Assembly: GCF_014203695.1 (NCBI RefSeq) | Contig: NZ_JACHJO010000003.1 | Coordinates: 124,001 to 188,000, forward strand | Source of the DNA: Nocardiopsis algeriensis | GTDB taxonomy: Bacteria; Actinomycetota; Actinomycetes; Streptosporangiales; Streptosporangiaceae | Direction of reading: 5' to 3' | DNA: 64,000 bases | Shown here: positions 25,123 to 36,359 of the stretch, one piece after another | Position numbering within the stretch: position 1 is the stretch's first letter | How the letters are laid out: each line of letters opens with the position of its first letter | The notes under the pieces: model-generated | Database searches by the model: none | What the model saw: only the letters and a program-made list of their open reading frames with translations | What the model was told of the DNA's origin: nothing | Made by a program: the position numbers and the translations under genes

Positions 25123-27177
25123 TTGAGCGCCGAGACGTCCGTCCCACAATCCCCGGTCAGCAGGGCGGAACTTCCCGAAGCGGTGAGGACCCTGCTGACC
25201 GATTCACCCATCGGATTCGCCCTGCTGGGTCCCGATGACGCCTTCGGCACGGTCAACGGGCGCATGGCCGAACTGCTCGGGCGCACCCCGGCGGAGTGCC
25301 TGGGCCGCAGTCCCGGGGACCTTCTGGAGGAGAGCGGGGGCCGGTCCGCCGCGGCCGAGCACCGCCGGGCCCTGGAGGACGTGCGCGCGAACGGGCACAC
25401 CGTCCGCAGCCGGCACCGCGTCTCCCCGGGGCAGGTCTGGGACCTGACCTGGTTCCCGGCCACCGACCCGGGGAGCGGGCAGGAGCACGTCGCTCTCATC
25501 GCCGTCCGCGACGGCGGCTCCGCCCGCAAGGACGAACAGCGCCTGCGCGCCCTGCTCCGGGCCGGGAACCAGATCTTCTGGACCGCCGACCCCGACGGCG
25601 AGGTCCTGGAGGACTGCCCGCAGTGGCGGTCCGTCACGGGCCAGAGCCCGGAGGAGTTCCTCGGCCGCGGCTGGCTCGAGGCCGTCCACCCCGACGACCG
25701 GCCGGCTGTCGCGCGGGCCTGGGACGACGCGGTCCTGGACGTCACCCCCTTCGACGCCATGTGCCGCGTCCGCACCCTCTCCGGCGGCTACGGCCACTAC
25801 CGGTTCCGGGCCGATCCCGTCATGGACGGCGGTCCGGGCCCGGCCGAGTGGGTCGGCACCCTCACGGACGTCACCAACGAGCGTGAGGCCGACGAGCTGC
25901 GTCAGCGCCTCCACCAGCAGCTGGGGGAGGCCGCCATGCGCACCGCGCGCCTGCAGAAGGCCACCTCCGACCTGGCCGAGGCGCTCACGGCCGCCGACGT
26001 CGCCGGCGCCATGTCCGAGATCGGCCGCTCCGGGGTGGGCGCCGACCACACGAGCGTGGTCCTGCTGGACCGCGACCGGCTCCGGCTGCGGGCCGTCGCG
26101 GCGGAGCACGACCACCAGCCGCTCCGGGCCGCCTTCCCCCTCGACCACCCCGACATCGCGGCCCTGGCGGTCAGCGGCGGCGCTCCGCAGTTGGCCGCGA
26201 GCCCGGCCGAGCTCGCTGTGCTGCTCGACGACGCCCCCGAGGTCCGGGAGCTGGTCGAGAACACCCCCGAACGCTCCTGGGTGGCCCTGCCGATGATGGT
26301 GGCCGGACGTCCGATCGGTGCCCTGCGCTTCGCCTTCCGCCATCCCCGCGAGGTCACCGACGACGAGCGCGTGTTCCTGGAGGCGCTCGCGGGGCAGTGC
26401 GCGCTGGCCATCGGCCGGGCCACCCTCTACGAGCAGGAGCACAGCACGGCCGAGGAGCTCCAGCGCAGCCTCCTCCCCGAAGAACTTCCCGAGGTGCGCG
26501 GAGTGCGCCTGGCCGCCTATTACCGCTCCGGGTCCCAGCACGTGCAGGTGGGCGGCGACTGGTACGACGCCTTCCCGCTCCCCGACGGCCGTGTGGCCGG
26601 AGTGCTCGGCGACGTCATGGGCAAGGGGATCCCGGCGGCCGCGGGAATGAGCCGTATCCGCAACGCGTTGCGGGCACTGGCGTTCTCCATGCCCGAGCCC
26701 GCCGACGTGCTCACCGGACTGGATCGCATGTTCAGTGCCACGGAGGGTATGGACCAGGTCACCACGCTGGTCTACTTCGTCCTGGACCCGGTCACCGGGC
26801 AGCTCGACCTCAGCAATGCGGGCCACCTCCCGCCGCTGGTCGTGGCGGGCAACGCCGGCCCCTGGCTCCTGGACACCGACCCCGACACACCGCTCGGGGT
26901 CAGCTCTCCGAGAGGACACCACAAATTCTTCGTCCAACCCGGTAACACTGTCGCCCTCTACTCCGATGGACTTGTCGAGAACCGCAAACGATCCGTCGAC
27001 ACCGGGCTCGACGAGCTCGTCGGTGTGGCGTCCTCGGCTCCCCCGGAGATCGTGGGCGATCCACAGCAGATGCTGGAGTACCTTGTTGAGAGCATGCTCG
27101 AAGGGTATGAGCAGGACGATGACGTCACTCTGCTCGCCGTTCAGCTCCCGGTGATCGACTCTGCCGCCGATCGGTGA
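25123..27177 (+). CDS. PAS-PAS-GAF-SpoIIE/PP2C serine phosphatase
   Basis: About 684 aa. Residues about 15-130 and 140-260 are PAS domains (DSPIGFALLGPDDAFGTVNG; GNQIFWTADPDGEVLEDCP, with the PAC-like YRFRADPVMDGG). GAF follows at about 285-435, and a SpoIIE-type PP2C phosphatase at about 450-680 has metal-binding VGGDWYDAFPL, GDVMGKGIPAAA, SNAGHLPPLVV, LYSDGLVENR and DDDVTLL. Such proteins dephosphorylate anti-sigma-factor antagonists in stress pathways. The TTG start at 25123 has GGAGGTG eight bases upstream. An in-frame GTG at 25000 would add 41 residues whose codons look non-coding. It lies upstream of hrdB on the same strand, but its target is more likely an anti-anti-sigma partner elsewhere. 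Confidence 0.87.
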   Translation: MSAETSVPQSPVSRAELPEAVRTLLTDSPIGFALLGPDDAFGTVNGRMAELLGRTPAECLGRSPGDLLEESGGRSAAAEHRRALEDVRANGHTVRSRHRVSPGQVWDLTWFPATDPGSGQEHVALIAVRDGGSARKDEQRLRALLRAGNQIFWTADPDGEVLEDCPQWRSVTGQSPEEFLGRGWLEAVHPDDRPAVARAWDDAVLDVTPFDAMCRVRTLSGGYGHYRFRADPVMDGGPGPAEWVGTLTDVTNEREADELRQRLHQQLGEAAMRTARLQKATSDLAEALTAADVAGAMSEIGRSGVGADHTSVVLLDRDRLRLRAVAAEHDHQPLRAAFPLDHPDIAALAVSGGAPQLAASPAELAVLLDDAPEVRELVENTPERSWVALPMMVAGRPIGALRFAFRHPREVTDDERVFLEALAGQCALAIGRATLYEQEHSTAEELQRSLLPEELPEVRGVRLAAYYRSGSQHVQVGGDWYDAFPLPDGRVAGVLGDVMGKGIPAAAGMSRIRNALRALAFSMPEPADVLTGLDRMFSATEGMDQVTTLVYFVLDPVTGQLDLSNAGHLPPLVVAGNAGPWLLDTDPDTPLGVSSPRGHHKFFVQPGNTVALYSDGLVENRKRSVDTGLDELVGVASSAPPEIVGDPQQMLEYLVESMLEGYEQDDDVTLLAVQLPVIDSAADR

Positions 27178-27480
27178 AAGCGCGGAGGGGGATCGACCGT
27201 GAGGAAGCCGTAGTCCGTACGAACAAGTCCATTGCCTTGCCTAAAGTGAAGAAGCCGTTCCGCCCCGCACGGGGAAACCCGGACAGTACGCAGGGGGGAA
27301 CCCCCTGTCGGCTCTCCTCCGGGTGACCTCCCAGAGCGCATACGCTTGAAAGACAACGGCTTCCCCGCCCCGGCGGGACTGTTCCCAGGCCGCAGGCGGG
27401 AGAGGGTGACGGCACCCGGCCCCGACCAGGCGGGCCGCCGGGTCCGACAGTCCCGCCACACGTCCGTTCGAGAGGTGTTT

Positions 27481-29172
<1,692 letters not shown>

Positions 29173-29202
29173 GCGGCTCGCCGCTCTGCTCGGACAGGAT
29201 CG

Positions 29203-29250
29203 GCCCGGTGTGCCACCTTGCCCCACGACGGGGTGGCGCACCGGGCTTTT
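29203..29250 (+). terminator. hrdB rho-independent terminator
   Basis: GCCCGGTG-T-GCCACC (29203-29217) pairs with GGTGGC-G-CACCGGGC (29232-29246) and is followed by TTTT. This is the clearest U-tract terminator in the window, 30 bp after the hrdB stop. Confidence 0.85.
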
Positions 29251-29571
29251 CCGTGCCCCGCAGGTCGGCGGGTGTGGCGACGCCCGCTTGCCCCACCTGC
29301 GGTCCAGGACGCCCCGTACGAGAATTCCCAGGTGTTCGTCGTCCATCCGACAGGGCTCATGATGCCGAGAACCCTGTAGGTACAGGATAAAGTCGCGATG
29401 CAGATCTGTTACATCACGCAGGGTGTCCGTGTGGTGTGTCGCGGAGAAAACCTCGCGGCAGCCGCCTGCCGCGGCCCAGGGGATCCTGCCCCGGAGCCCC
29501 GCCGGATGCCCGGAGGTGCCGTCATGGGCGGGACGGCCGCGCCGGGCCGATGAACTTCCGGGACTGCCGCG
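29251..29571. other. Gene-free region downstream of hrdB
   Basis: About 320 bp without a supported gene between the hrdB terminator and the end of yaaA. An AT-richer block at about 29340-29420 (GGTACAGGATAAAGTC, then CTGTTACATCACG) looks promoter-like yet faces no protein gene, so a small RNA is conceivable. Short open frames here lack ribosome sites and codon bias. Confidence 0.4.
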
Positions 29572-30363
29572 TCAGCCGGTCTCGACGACGTCGAGGACAC
29601 GGGCGCTGCCCGGACGCCCCTCGGGCAGTTCCACCGTGTGGCCGAGGTCGCGCAGGGCCTGCGCCAGTTCCTCCGGGGTGGCTGCCTCCACGCCCTCCAG
29701 CAGCAGGGAGCGGGCGATGTCCCCGCGGGTGGCCTTGGCCATGTGGCTCACCACCGACCGGCGGACCCGGCCGTCCACCGTCCGTTCACGCAGAACCCGG
29801 ACCGACACGAGCCGCTCGGCGGCTCGTCCGCGGGGCTTGAAGGCCGCCGCGTAGGCCGACGAGCGGCAGTCCACCAGCAGCCGGTCCCCGGCCAGGTCGC
29901 CCATGGGCTCGGCGAGGACCCGGCGCCAGTAGGCGCCCAGACCGCCGAGCGGGGGCAGTCGGACCCCCATCGAGAGGCGGTAAGGGGGAAGCCGGTCGGC
30001 GGCGCCCACCACGCCCCACAGGCCGGAGAAGACCAGGACCCGCTCCCGGACCCGGTCCGGCACCGACTCCAGCAGGTCCGGAAGGCCGAGCCGGTCGTAG
30101 AGGACGCCCGTGTACAGGTCGGCGGCGCGCAGGGTGGGAGCATCGGCCGCGTCGAGGTTGCGCTTGAGCGCGTCCGCCTGGCCGGGGGTGAGCCCCAGCA
30201 CGTCCATGGCGGTCTCCTCAGGGCCCGAGCACAGCTCCGTCAGCGCTCCCAGGACCTCTTCGCGGGCCGGTGCCAGTTCGGGAAGGGTCAGCGTGCCCAG
30301 GTCGAGCGCGGGCCCCTCGCCGGAGGTGGCCTTGCCCTCGGACGGCGGCAGCAGGACGAGCAT
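29572..30363 (-). CDS. yaaA: YaaA-type peroxide stress protein (UPF0246)
   Basis: 263-aa member of the YaaA/DUF328 family, reported in other bacteria to lower free iron and limit DNA damage under peroxide stress. The N-terminal signature LLPPSEGKA and later LYTGVLYDRL, VFSGLWGVV and LVDCRSSAYAAAFKP are family hallmarks, and SHMAKATRGDIAR follows. The start is the ATG at 30363 just before LVLLPPSEGK; upstream in-frame residues (Arg/Pro-rich) look untranslated. It is convergent with hrdB and divergent from the GNAT gene. Confidence 0.92.
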   Translation of the reverse strand: MLVLLPPSEGKATSGEGPALDLGTLTLPELAPAREEVLGALTELCSGPEETAMDVLGLTPGQADALKRNLDAADAPTLRAADLYTGVLYDRLGLPDLLESVPDRVRERVLVFSGLWGVVGAADRLPPYRLSMGVRLPPLGGLGAYWRRVLAEPMGDLAGDRLLVDCRSSAYAAAFKPRGRAAERLVSVRVLRERTVDGRVRRSVVSHMAKATRGDIARSLLLEGVEAATPEELAQALRDLGHTVELPEGRPGSARVLDVVETG

Positions 30364-30492
30364 GTGTCGTTGACTCCAGGGTTGTACGCGGGATGATCCC
30401 ACATCGTAGTGCGGGGGCGTTCGCGCACGGTGCCGGGACGTGTGGCATCGTCGGTTCCGCGAGAGCGGCGGCGGGAGAGGGGCGTGCGGCGG

Positions 30493-31164
30493 ATGCACGT
30501 GTGGGCGTCACGGGTGGCGCGGGACTGGCCCGCGTTCAGCGTGGAGGAACGCGGCGGCTGGCGGTTCGGATTCGCGGAGGGCGTGACCAAGCGCGCCAAC
30601 AGCGCCCTGCTGCTGGACCCCGCCGCGGACGCCGCCGAGGTCACCGCCTACTACGGGGCGCTGGGTCTGCGGCCGTGCGCCCAGGTGTGGCCGGGGCAGG
30701 AGGGCGCCGACGCCCGGCTGGCCGGGCACGGCTACGAGGTCGTCGAACCCAGTCTCGTCCTGGCCCGGGAACTGGACCGGCGCCCGGAGGCGCCCGGGAC
30801 CACCGCGGTCTCCGACGTGCCGACCGACGACTGGAGGGTTCCCGAGCCGGACTCGGCGGAGGGGACCGCGCGCATCCTCGGCCGGGTGAGAACCGCCTAC
30901 GGGGCCGCACCCGGCGGAGCCGGCCGCGGCTGCGCGGTGTTGGACGGCGGCTCGGTCGCGATCTGCGCCATGGCCACCGCACCCCGGGAGCGGGGGCGCG
31001 GGGTGGCGGCGGCCGTCCTCGCGGACCTGCTCCGCCGGGCGTACGACGGAGGAGCGCGGAGCGCCTATCTGTGCGTTGTGGCGGACAACACCCCGGCGCT
31101 GCGCCTGTACCGGCGCGCGGGCTTCCGCGAGGTGTCGCGCTACCACTACCGGGTCCTGGGCTGA
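30493..31164 (+). CDS. GNAT-family N-acetyltransferase
   Basis: 223-aa GNAT protein. The acetyl-CoA site appears in the C-terminal half as MATAPRERGRGVAAAVLADL (R/Q-x-x-G-x-A type: RGRGVA), followed by AYLCVVADNTPALRLYRRAGF, the family's conserved terminal motif. The N-terminal half (FGFAEGVTKRANSALLLDP) is like the DUF/GNAT tandem in actinobacterial enzymes, so it may be a degenerate second GNAT domain. Substrate unknown. ATG at 30493 with AGAGGGG ten bases upstream. Confidence 0.85.
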   Translation: MHVWASRVARDWPAFSVEERGGWRFGFAEGVTKRANSALLLDPAADAAEVTAYYGALGLRPCAQVWPGQEGADARLAGHGYEVVEPSLVLARELDRRPEAPGTTAVSDVPTDDWRVPEPDSAEGTARILGRVRTAYGAAPGGAGRGCAVLDGGSVAICAMATAPRERGRGVAAAVLADLLRRAYDGGARSAYLCVVADNTPALRLYRRAGFREVSRYHYRVLG

Positions 31165-31182
31165 AGGCTCCGCACACGCGAA

Positions 31183-31207
31183 CGGCGGCCCCCGGAGGGA
31201 GCCGCCG
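31183..31207. terminator. Hairpin between convergent GNAT and DUF7455 genes
   Basis: CGGCGGC (31183-31189) and GCCGCCG (31201-31207) form a perfect 7-bp stem with an 11-base loop. It lies 18 bases after the GNAT stop and 25 before the end of the DUF7455 gene. Confidence 0.5.
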
Positions 31208-31231
31208 CTGTGTGCCTGTGGGGCCGAGTTG

Positions 31232-31435
31232 CTACTTCTTGTTGAGCTTGTCCGTCTCGTCCTGGATGTCCGAAGCGATCTTGCGCAGCGAATCGTCGTG
31301 CTTGCGCATGTGGTGAGCGCAGAACAGGAGTTCGCCGCCGGAGTTCAGGAGCACCCGGACATAGGCCTGTGCACCACAGCGGTCGCAACGGTCAGCAGCC
31401 GTCAGGGGCTGGGTGGGGGCAAGGGTTCCAGTCAC
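31232..31435 (-). CDS. DUF7455 small zinc-ribbon-like protein
   Basis: 67 aa. Cys17/Cys20 (CDRC) and Cys39 with His41/His42 (FCAHH) form a probable metal site, and the C-terminus is a Lys/Asp-rich helix (KIASDIQDETDKLNKK). Sequence matches the actinobacterial DUF7455 family, which is regularly encoded between hrdB and parE as here. Function unknown; its place in a conserved transcription/topology neighbourhood suggests a nucleic-acid or polymerase-related role, but that is inference. ATG at 31435. Confidence 0.82.
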   Translation of the reverse strand: MTGTLAPTQPLTAADRCDRCGAQAYVRVLLNSGGELLFCAHHMRKHDDSLRKIASDIQDETDKLNKK

Positions 31436-31937
31436 TTCGCCATCCTCAGTACTCGGCGTCAGTCACCTCTGACAACATCTAACCCGGTCCAGACGTTCCC
31501 AACCGGATCCCGTGTACGCCGACAGCGGAATCTGCCTGGTTGATGCCTGTGCGGGGGGAGGTGGGGGCCTTTCTGGCTCGAAGTCGTCTCTTGTATTCGT
31601 TGTACCCCTCAGGAGGCTCTCCATCCCAGGGAAAAGGGGAGTATCCGGGGCGCACCCACCGGAGCGCACCCATCAGAGGTGGTAGTCTCGCGCGGGGCAG
31701 AGCCTTTCCCGAGCCGGATCCCCGAGAACGGGGCCGGATCCCGGCCGAGGAGTTCGCCCGGGCCCCCGCCGGCCGCGGCAGTGTCCGCGCGGCAGGTGCG
31801 CCCGCCCTTCGCCGGCGGTGTGCGAGGAAATCCGTTCCGTACGCTGTGGCCTGGACCTTTTCGTCGGTGCCGCGCGGTACAAAGAGCACGCACCGCAACA
31901 GAGCCCCGATGGCCCCCAAGACGCAGGAGATGTCCGA

Positions 31938-34043
31938 GTGACCGCCTTGACCGCAGCTGTCCACGACCCCGAGGACTATTCCGCCCGGCACCTGTCGGTC
32001 CTCGAAGGTCTTGAGGCGGTGCGCAAACGTCCGGGCATGTACATCGGGTCCACCGACAGCCGCGGCCTCACCCACTGCATGTGGGAGATCATCGACAACT
32101 CCGTCGACGAGGCCCTCGGCGGCTACTGCGACCGGATCGACGTGATCCTGCACACCGACGGCTCGGTGTCGGTGGCCGACGACGGCCGCGGCATTCCCGT
32201 CGACGTCGAGCCCAAGAGTGGACTCTCGGGTGTGGAGCTGGTCATGACCAAGCTCCACGCCGGCGGCAAGTTCGGCTCCGGCTCCTACACCGCCTCCGGC
32301 GGCCTCCACGGTGTCGGCGCCTCCGTGGTCAACGCCCTCTCCGCCCGGGTCGACGTCGAGATCGACCGGCAGGGGAGCACCCACGCCATCAGCTTCCGCC
32401 GGGGCATCCCCGGCCGTTTCGCCGGTGCCGGTCCGGACGCCGAGTTCACCCCGGCCTCGGGGCTGGAGCAGATCCGCAAGGTGGCCAAGAAGGTCACCGG
32501 CACCCGGATCCGCTTCTGGCCGGACATGCAGATCTTCCTCAAGGACGCCGAGATCGCCCGCGAGTCCCTCCTGGACCGGGCGCGCCAGACCGCGTTCCTC
32601 GTACCCGGGCTCACCATCTCCGTGCGCGACGAGCGCGTCGAGGACGGGGAGGCCTACGAGGAGGAGTTCCGCTTCGACGGCGGCATCGGCGAGTTCTGCA
32701 CCTTCCTGGCACCCGACGAGCCGGTCAGCGACGTGCTGCGCTTCCAGGGCAGCGGCACCTTCCGCGAGACCGTGCCCGTGCTGGACGACGCCGGGCACAT
32801 GGTTCCCGCCGAGGTGGAGCGCCGCCTGGACGTCGACGTCGCCCTGCGCTGGGGCACCGGTTACGACACCACCGTGCGCTCGTTCGTCAACGTCATCGCC
32901 ACCCCCAAGGGCGGCACGCACATCAACGGCTTCGAACGCGCCCTGGTGCGGGTCCTCAACGACCAGCTGCGCGCCACCAAGCTGCTCAGGAACAGCGACG
33001 ACCCCGTCACCAAGGACGACACCCAGGAGGGGCTGACCGCGGTCGTCACCGTGCGTCTGCCCGAACCCCAGTTCGAGGGGCAGACCAAGGAGATCCTCGG
33101 CACCTCGGCCGCCGCCCGGATCGTCTCCCAGGTGGTCGGCAGCGGCCTGCGCGAGTTCCTGACCTCCACGAAGAAGCTGGAGAAGGCCAGGGCCCGCAGC
33201 GTCATGGAGAAGGTGGTGGGCGCGGCCAAGGCCCGCCTGGCCGCCCGCCAGCAGCGCGAGACCCAGCGCCGCAAGAACGCCCTGGAGAACTCGGCGCTGC
33301 CCGCCAAGCTGGTGGACTGCCGCAGCGAGGGCCTGGACCGCAGCGAGCTGTTCATCGTCGAGGGTGACTCGGCGCTGGGTACCGCCAAGCTGGCCCGCGA
33401 CTCGGAGTTCCAGGCGCTGCTGCCGATCCGGGGCAAGATCCTCAACGTGCAGAAGTCGTCGGTCGCCGACATGCTCAAGAACGCCGAGTGCGCGGCGATC
33501 ATCCAGGTCGTGGGTGCGGGCTCGGGCCGCACCTTCGACATCGAGGCCGCTCGCTACGGACGCATCATCCTCATGGCCGACGCCGACGTCGACGGCGCGC
33601 ACATCCGCTGCCTGCTGCTCACACTCATCTACCGCTACATGCGCCCCATGCTGGAGGCCGGCCGGGTCTTCGCGGCCGTGCCGCCGCTGCACCGCATCGA
33701 GCTGACCACCACGCGGCGCAAGCGCGGCGCCAAGGCGGAGGACAGGTACATCTACACCTACTCCGACGCCGAGCTCCAGCGCACCTTGCTGGACCTGGAG
33801 AAGCGCGGCATCTCGTGGAAGGAGCCGATTCAGCGCTACAAGGGTCTGGGCGAGATGGACGCCGACCAGCTGGCCGAGACCACCATGGACCCGCGCCACC
33901 GCACCCTGCGCCGCATCCGGGTGGAGCAGGCGGAGGAGGCCGCGGCGGTGTTCAACCTGCTCATGGGCAACGAGGTGGCCCCGCGCCGCAGATTCATCCA
34001 GCAGGGCGCCCAGGAGCTGGACGCCGCCCGCATCGACGCCTGA
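31938..34043 (+). CDS. parE: Topoisomerase IV / gyrase subunit B (ParE)
   Basis: 701-aa type IIA topoisomerase ATPase subunit. GHKL ATP-binding elements are EIIDNSVDEALGG (about residue 51) and DDGRGIPVD, with SGGLHGVGASVVNALS (Walker-like loop). The TOPRIM metal site is VEGDSA (about 474) and DADVDGAHI (about 548). The C-terminal QRYKGLGEMDADQL is the gyrB/parE end motif. The GTG start at 31938 has AGGAGA seven bases upstream; the upstream in-frame part has non-coding character. It pairs with parC, which lies on the opposite strand about 2.3 kb away, convergent, with three genes between. ParE rather than GyrB is inferred from that partner and from the hrdB-parE-parC order. Confidence 0.93.
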   Translation: MTALTAAVHDPEDYSARHLSVLEGLEAVRKRPGMYIGSTDSRGLTHCMWEIIDNSVDEALGGYCDRIDVILHTDGSVSVADDGRGIPVDVEPKSGLSGVELVMTKLHAGGKFGSGSYTASGGLHGVGASVVNALSARVDVEIDRQGSTHAISFRRGIPGRFAGAGPDAEFTPASGLEQIRKVAKKVTGTRIRFWPDMQIFLKDAEIARESLLDRARQTAFLVPGLTISVRDERVEDGEAYEEEFRFDGGIGEFCTFLAPDEPVSDVLRFQGSGTFRETVPVLDDAGHMVPAEVERRLDVDVALRWGTGYDTTVRSFVNVIATPKGGTHINGFERALVRVLNDQLRATKLLRNSDDPVTKDDTQEGLTAVVTVRLPEPQFEGQTKEILGTSAAARIVSQVVGSGLREFLTSTKKLEKARARSVMEKVVGAAKARLAARQQRETQRRKNALENSALPAKLVDCRSEGLDRSELFIVEGDSALGTAKLARDSEFQALLPIRGKILNVQKSSVADMLKNAECAAIIQVVGAGSGRTFDIEAARYGRIILMADADVDGAHIRCLLLTLIYRYMRPMLEAGRVFAAVPPLHRIELTTTRRKRGAKAEDRYIYTYSDAELQRTLLDLEKRGISWKEPIQRYKGLGEMDADQLAETTMDPRHRTLRRIRVEQAEEAAAVFNLLMGNEVAPRRRFIQQGAQELDAARIDA

Positions 34044-34089
34044 CCCGCGGTCGGGGGCCGCGGGAACCCCGGTGTGCCCGCGGGCCCCG

Positions 34090-35214
34090 TCAGGCAGGGG
34101 GCGCCCACACGCCCTCGTCGAGGAAGCGGTCGACGGCCTCCCGGTAGGGGCGGGGGTCCAGCCCCCGGGCGGCCACCCACTCGTCGTCGTAGTAGCTGTG
34201 GCGGTAGCGGTCGCCGCCGTCGCAGATGAGGGTGACCACGCTGCCGGTGCGGCCCTCGCGCCGCATCCTGGCGATCAGGTGCCACGTCCCCCACAGATTG
34301 GTGCCGGTGGAGCCGCCCGCGCACAGGCCGGTGCGGTCGTTCAGCTGGCGCATGGCGGCGATGCTCGCCGCGTCGGGCACCGGCATCATCAGGTCGATCA
34401 CCGACGGAACGAAGCTGGGTTCCATGCGGGGGCGGCCGATGCCCTCGATCCGCGAGGACATACCCGTGGTGTGGCCGGGGTCGCCGGTCGCCCAGGCGGG
34501 GAAGAACGCCGAGTTCTCGGGGTCGACCACGGCCAGGCGCGTACTGAGCCTGCGGTAGCGCAGGTAGCGGCCGATCGTGGCGGAGGTGCCCCCGGTACCC
34601 GCCCCCACCACGATCCACTCGGGGCACGGGTGGCGCTCCAGGGCGAGCTGTTCGAAGATCGACTCGGCGATGTTGTTGTTGCCGCGCCAGTCGGTGGCCC
34701 GTTCGGCGTAGGTGAACTGGTCCATGTAGTGGCCGCCGGTCTCCGCGGCCAGCCGTTCCGCCTCGGTGTACATGTCGGGCGGTGTGTCCACGAAATGGCA
34801 CCTGCCGCCGTGGCGCTCGATGAGGGCGATCTTCTCCGGACTGGTCCCGCGCGGGATGACCGTGATGAAGTCCAGCCCCAGGAGCTGCGCGAAGTAGGCC
34901 TCCGACACCGCGGTGGAGCCTGAGCTCGCCTCCACGACGGTGGTGCCCTCCCGGATCCAGCCGTTGGCCAGGCCGTACAGGAACAGGGACCGGGCGAGCC
35001 TGTGCTTGAGGCTGCCGGTGGGGTGCACCGACTCGTCCTTGAGGTACAGGTCGATGCCCCACTCCGGCGGCAGCGGGTACACGTGCAGGTGGGTGTCGGC
35101 CGAGCGGTTGGCGTCGGCCGTCACCTTGCGGACCGCCTCGTCGGCCCAGGACCGCGCCTTCTCGCTGCTGCGGTCCACCCACGGGACGTCGTCCGGATCG
35201 GTTGAGGGTGCCAT
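34090..35214 (-). CDS. PLP-dependent cysteine desulfhydrase-like protein (Cds1/CysK family)
   Basis: 374-aa fold-type II PLP enzyme. The PLP lysine is in [15 protein letters not shown], and the phosphate-binding glycine loop is [28 protein letters not shown] and [15 protein letters not shown] are characteristic. By eye it closely resembles mycobacterial Rv3684 (Cds1), which degrades L-cysteine to pyruvate, sulfide and ammonia. Related proteins are annotated as cysteine synthases, so a synthase cannot be excluded without assay. Convergent with parE; the ATG at 35214 is preceded by a G-rich patch. Its two downstream neighbours on the same strand lie upstream in gene order. Confidence 0.88.
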   Translation of the reverse strand: MAPSTDPDDVPWVDRSSEKARSWADEAVRKVTADANRSADTHLHVYPLPPEWGIDLYLKDESVHPTGSLKHRLARSLFLYGLANGWIREGTTVVEASSGSTAVSEAYFAQLLGLDFITVIPRGTSPEKIALIERHGGRCHFVDTPPDMYTEAERLAAETGGHYMDQFTYAERATDWRGNNNIAESIFEQLALERHPCPEWIVVGAGTGGTSATIGRYLRYRRLSTRLAVVDPENSAFFPAWATGDPGHTTGMSSRIEGIGRPRMEPSFVPSVIDLMMPVPDAASIAAMRQLNDRTGLCAGGSTGTNLWGTWHLIARMRREGRTGSVVTLICDGGDRYRHSYYDDEWVAARGLDPRPYREAVDRFLDEGVWAPPA

Positions 35215-35273
35215 GGACCGAGGGTAGTCGTGGCGCGTGCCCCGGGGAAAGAACTCCCCCCGGGGGCGGTTGG

Positions 35274-35600
35274 TCAGTCGAGGGATCCGCCGGTCATCAC
35301 CGCGTACATGCGGCGGTAGACGGCCGCCTCGTCGTGGCGGCTCTGCCTCTCGAGGGTGCGGGCCAGGGCGATGTGGGCCCAGTTGTCCACGGGATCCAGC
35401 TCGATGATGCGCCGGAACGTCCTCTCGGCCCTGCCCAGCTGGGCGGAGTGGAAGTAGGCGCGGCCCAGGAGCTCCAGGAGGGAGCGGCTGTCGGGCTCGC
35501 TCTCCAGCGCGGGCTCCAATGTCTTGGCCGCGTAGATCGGGTCCCCCAGCTCCAGGAACATGCGGGCGCGGTTGTAGGTGTCGTAGGTGCTCTCTGCCAC
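35274..35600 (-). CDS. Small TPR-repeat protein
   Basis: 108 aa built of TPR-like helical pairs ([70 protein letters not shown]). TPR units mediate protein interactions. The GTG at 35600 is chosen: AAGGAG lies four bases upstream, and the longer in-frame ATG (35678) has poor codons. It is directly upstream of the Cds1-like gene (59 bp), so the two may be co-transcribed. Confidence 0.82.
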   Translation of the reverse strand: MAESTYDTYNRARMFLELGDPIYAAKTLEPALESEPDSRSLLELLGRAYFHSAQLGRAERTFRRIIELDPVDNWAHIALARTLERQSRHDEAAVYRRMYAVMTGGSLD

Positions 35601-35752
35601 GGTGCTCCTTCCGACGGCCGCAAGGACCGTCCTCGGATCACAACGGCCGGGGAGATGGCCGCATTCCTTCCTCTTCATCCCCCCGCCAGGAGGTGTCCAC
35701 CCGTCACCTGACCCGCCGGACGGCGAACGCGCGGCGGGAGGGTCCCTGCGGC

Positions 35753-36280
35753 TCAGAAGTCGACGGGGGAGATCGCGCCGGTGTCGACGTCGTAGACGGC
35801 GCCGGCCACGGGAAGGCCGTGGGGCAGCAGCGGGTGGTGGCGGATGCGCTCCAGGTCGTGGCGCAGGGCACCCAGCTGGTCGTTGTTGGTGTGGAACTCC
35901 AGGCTTCTGGTGTCCACCCCGTACTCCTGCTGGATGAGGTCGTGCACCGCGTCGTCGCTGGGCACGGACGCCATCTTGCAGCGCGTGTGCGGCAGGATCA
36001 GGACGCGGTCCACCCCCAGGAGGTAGACGGCCAGGACGAGGGTGCGCAGGGTGTCGTCGGTCACGCGGGCGCCCGCGTTGCGCAGGATCTTGGCGTCACC
36101 GGGCACGAGGCCGAGCATGTCCAGGGGCTCGATCCTGGAGTCCATGCAGGTCACCAGGGCCAGACCGCGGCCGGCGATGGGTTTGAGGCCTTTCAGGGAG
36201 AAGTTCGCGGTATAGGCGGCGTTGGCCGCGAACACGTCGTCGAAGGCTCCCCCCGCGGGGGACGTGCTGTTGTCGCTCAC
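35753..36280 (-). CDS. Beta-class carbonic anhydrase
   Basis: 175-aa zinc enzyme hydrating CO2 to bicarbonate. The ligand set is visible: Cys45 and the Asp47-Arg49 dyad (TCMDSR), then His98 and Cys101 (LPHTRCKM). RNAGARVTDD is the conserved core loop. Short for plant-type beta-CAs but normal for bacterial ones. GTG start at 36280 with a GAGAG stretch upstream. It is downstream of parC on the same strand, separated by a 12-bp inverted repeat. Probable role is supplying bicarbonate for carboxylases. Confidence 0.93.
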   Translation of the reverse strand: MSDNSTSPAGGAFDDVFAANAAYTANFSLKGLKPIAGRGLALVTCMDSRIEPLDMLGLVPGDAKILRNAGARVTDDTLRTLVLAVYLLGVDRVLILPHTRCKMASVPSDDAVHDLIQQEYGVDTRSLEFHTNNDQLGALRHDLERIRHHPLLPHGLPVAGAVYDVDTGAISPVDF

Positions 36281-36309
36281 TGGTGTCTCTCTCGGTCGTA
36301 CTCACAACA

Positions 36310-36347
36310 GTGCCGTGCACAGCGGACCAGGCTCGTGTGCACGGCAC
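36310..36347. terminator. 12-bp inverted repeat between parC and carbonic anhydrase
   Basis: GTGCCGTGCACA (36310-36321) and TGTGCACGGCAC (36336-36347) are perfect inverted repeats around a 14-base loop. On the minus strand it follows parC and precedes carbonic anhydrase. It may terminate parC or be an operator for the next gene; no U-tract. Confidence 0.5.
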
Positions 36348-36359
36348 GCTGCGACGGGC

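Noticed and set aside
27341-27346. TACGCT as the hrdB -10
   Set aside because: No acceptable -35 at 16-18 bp, so not listed as a promoter.
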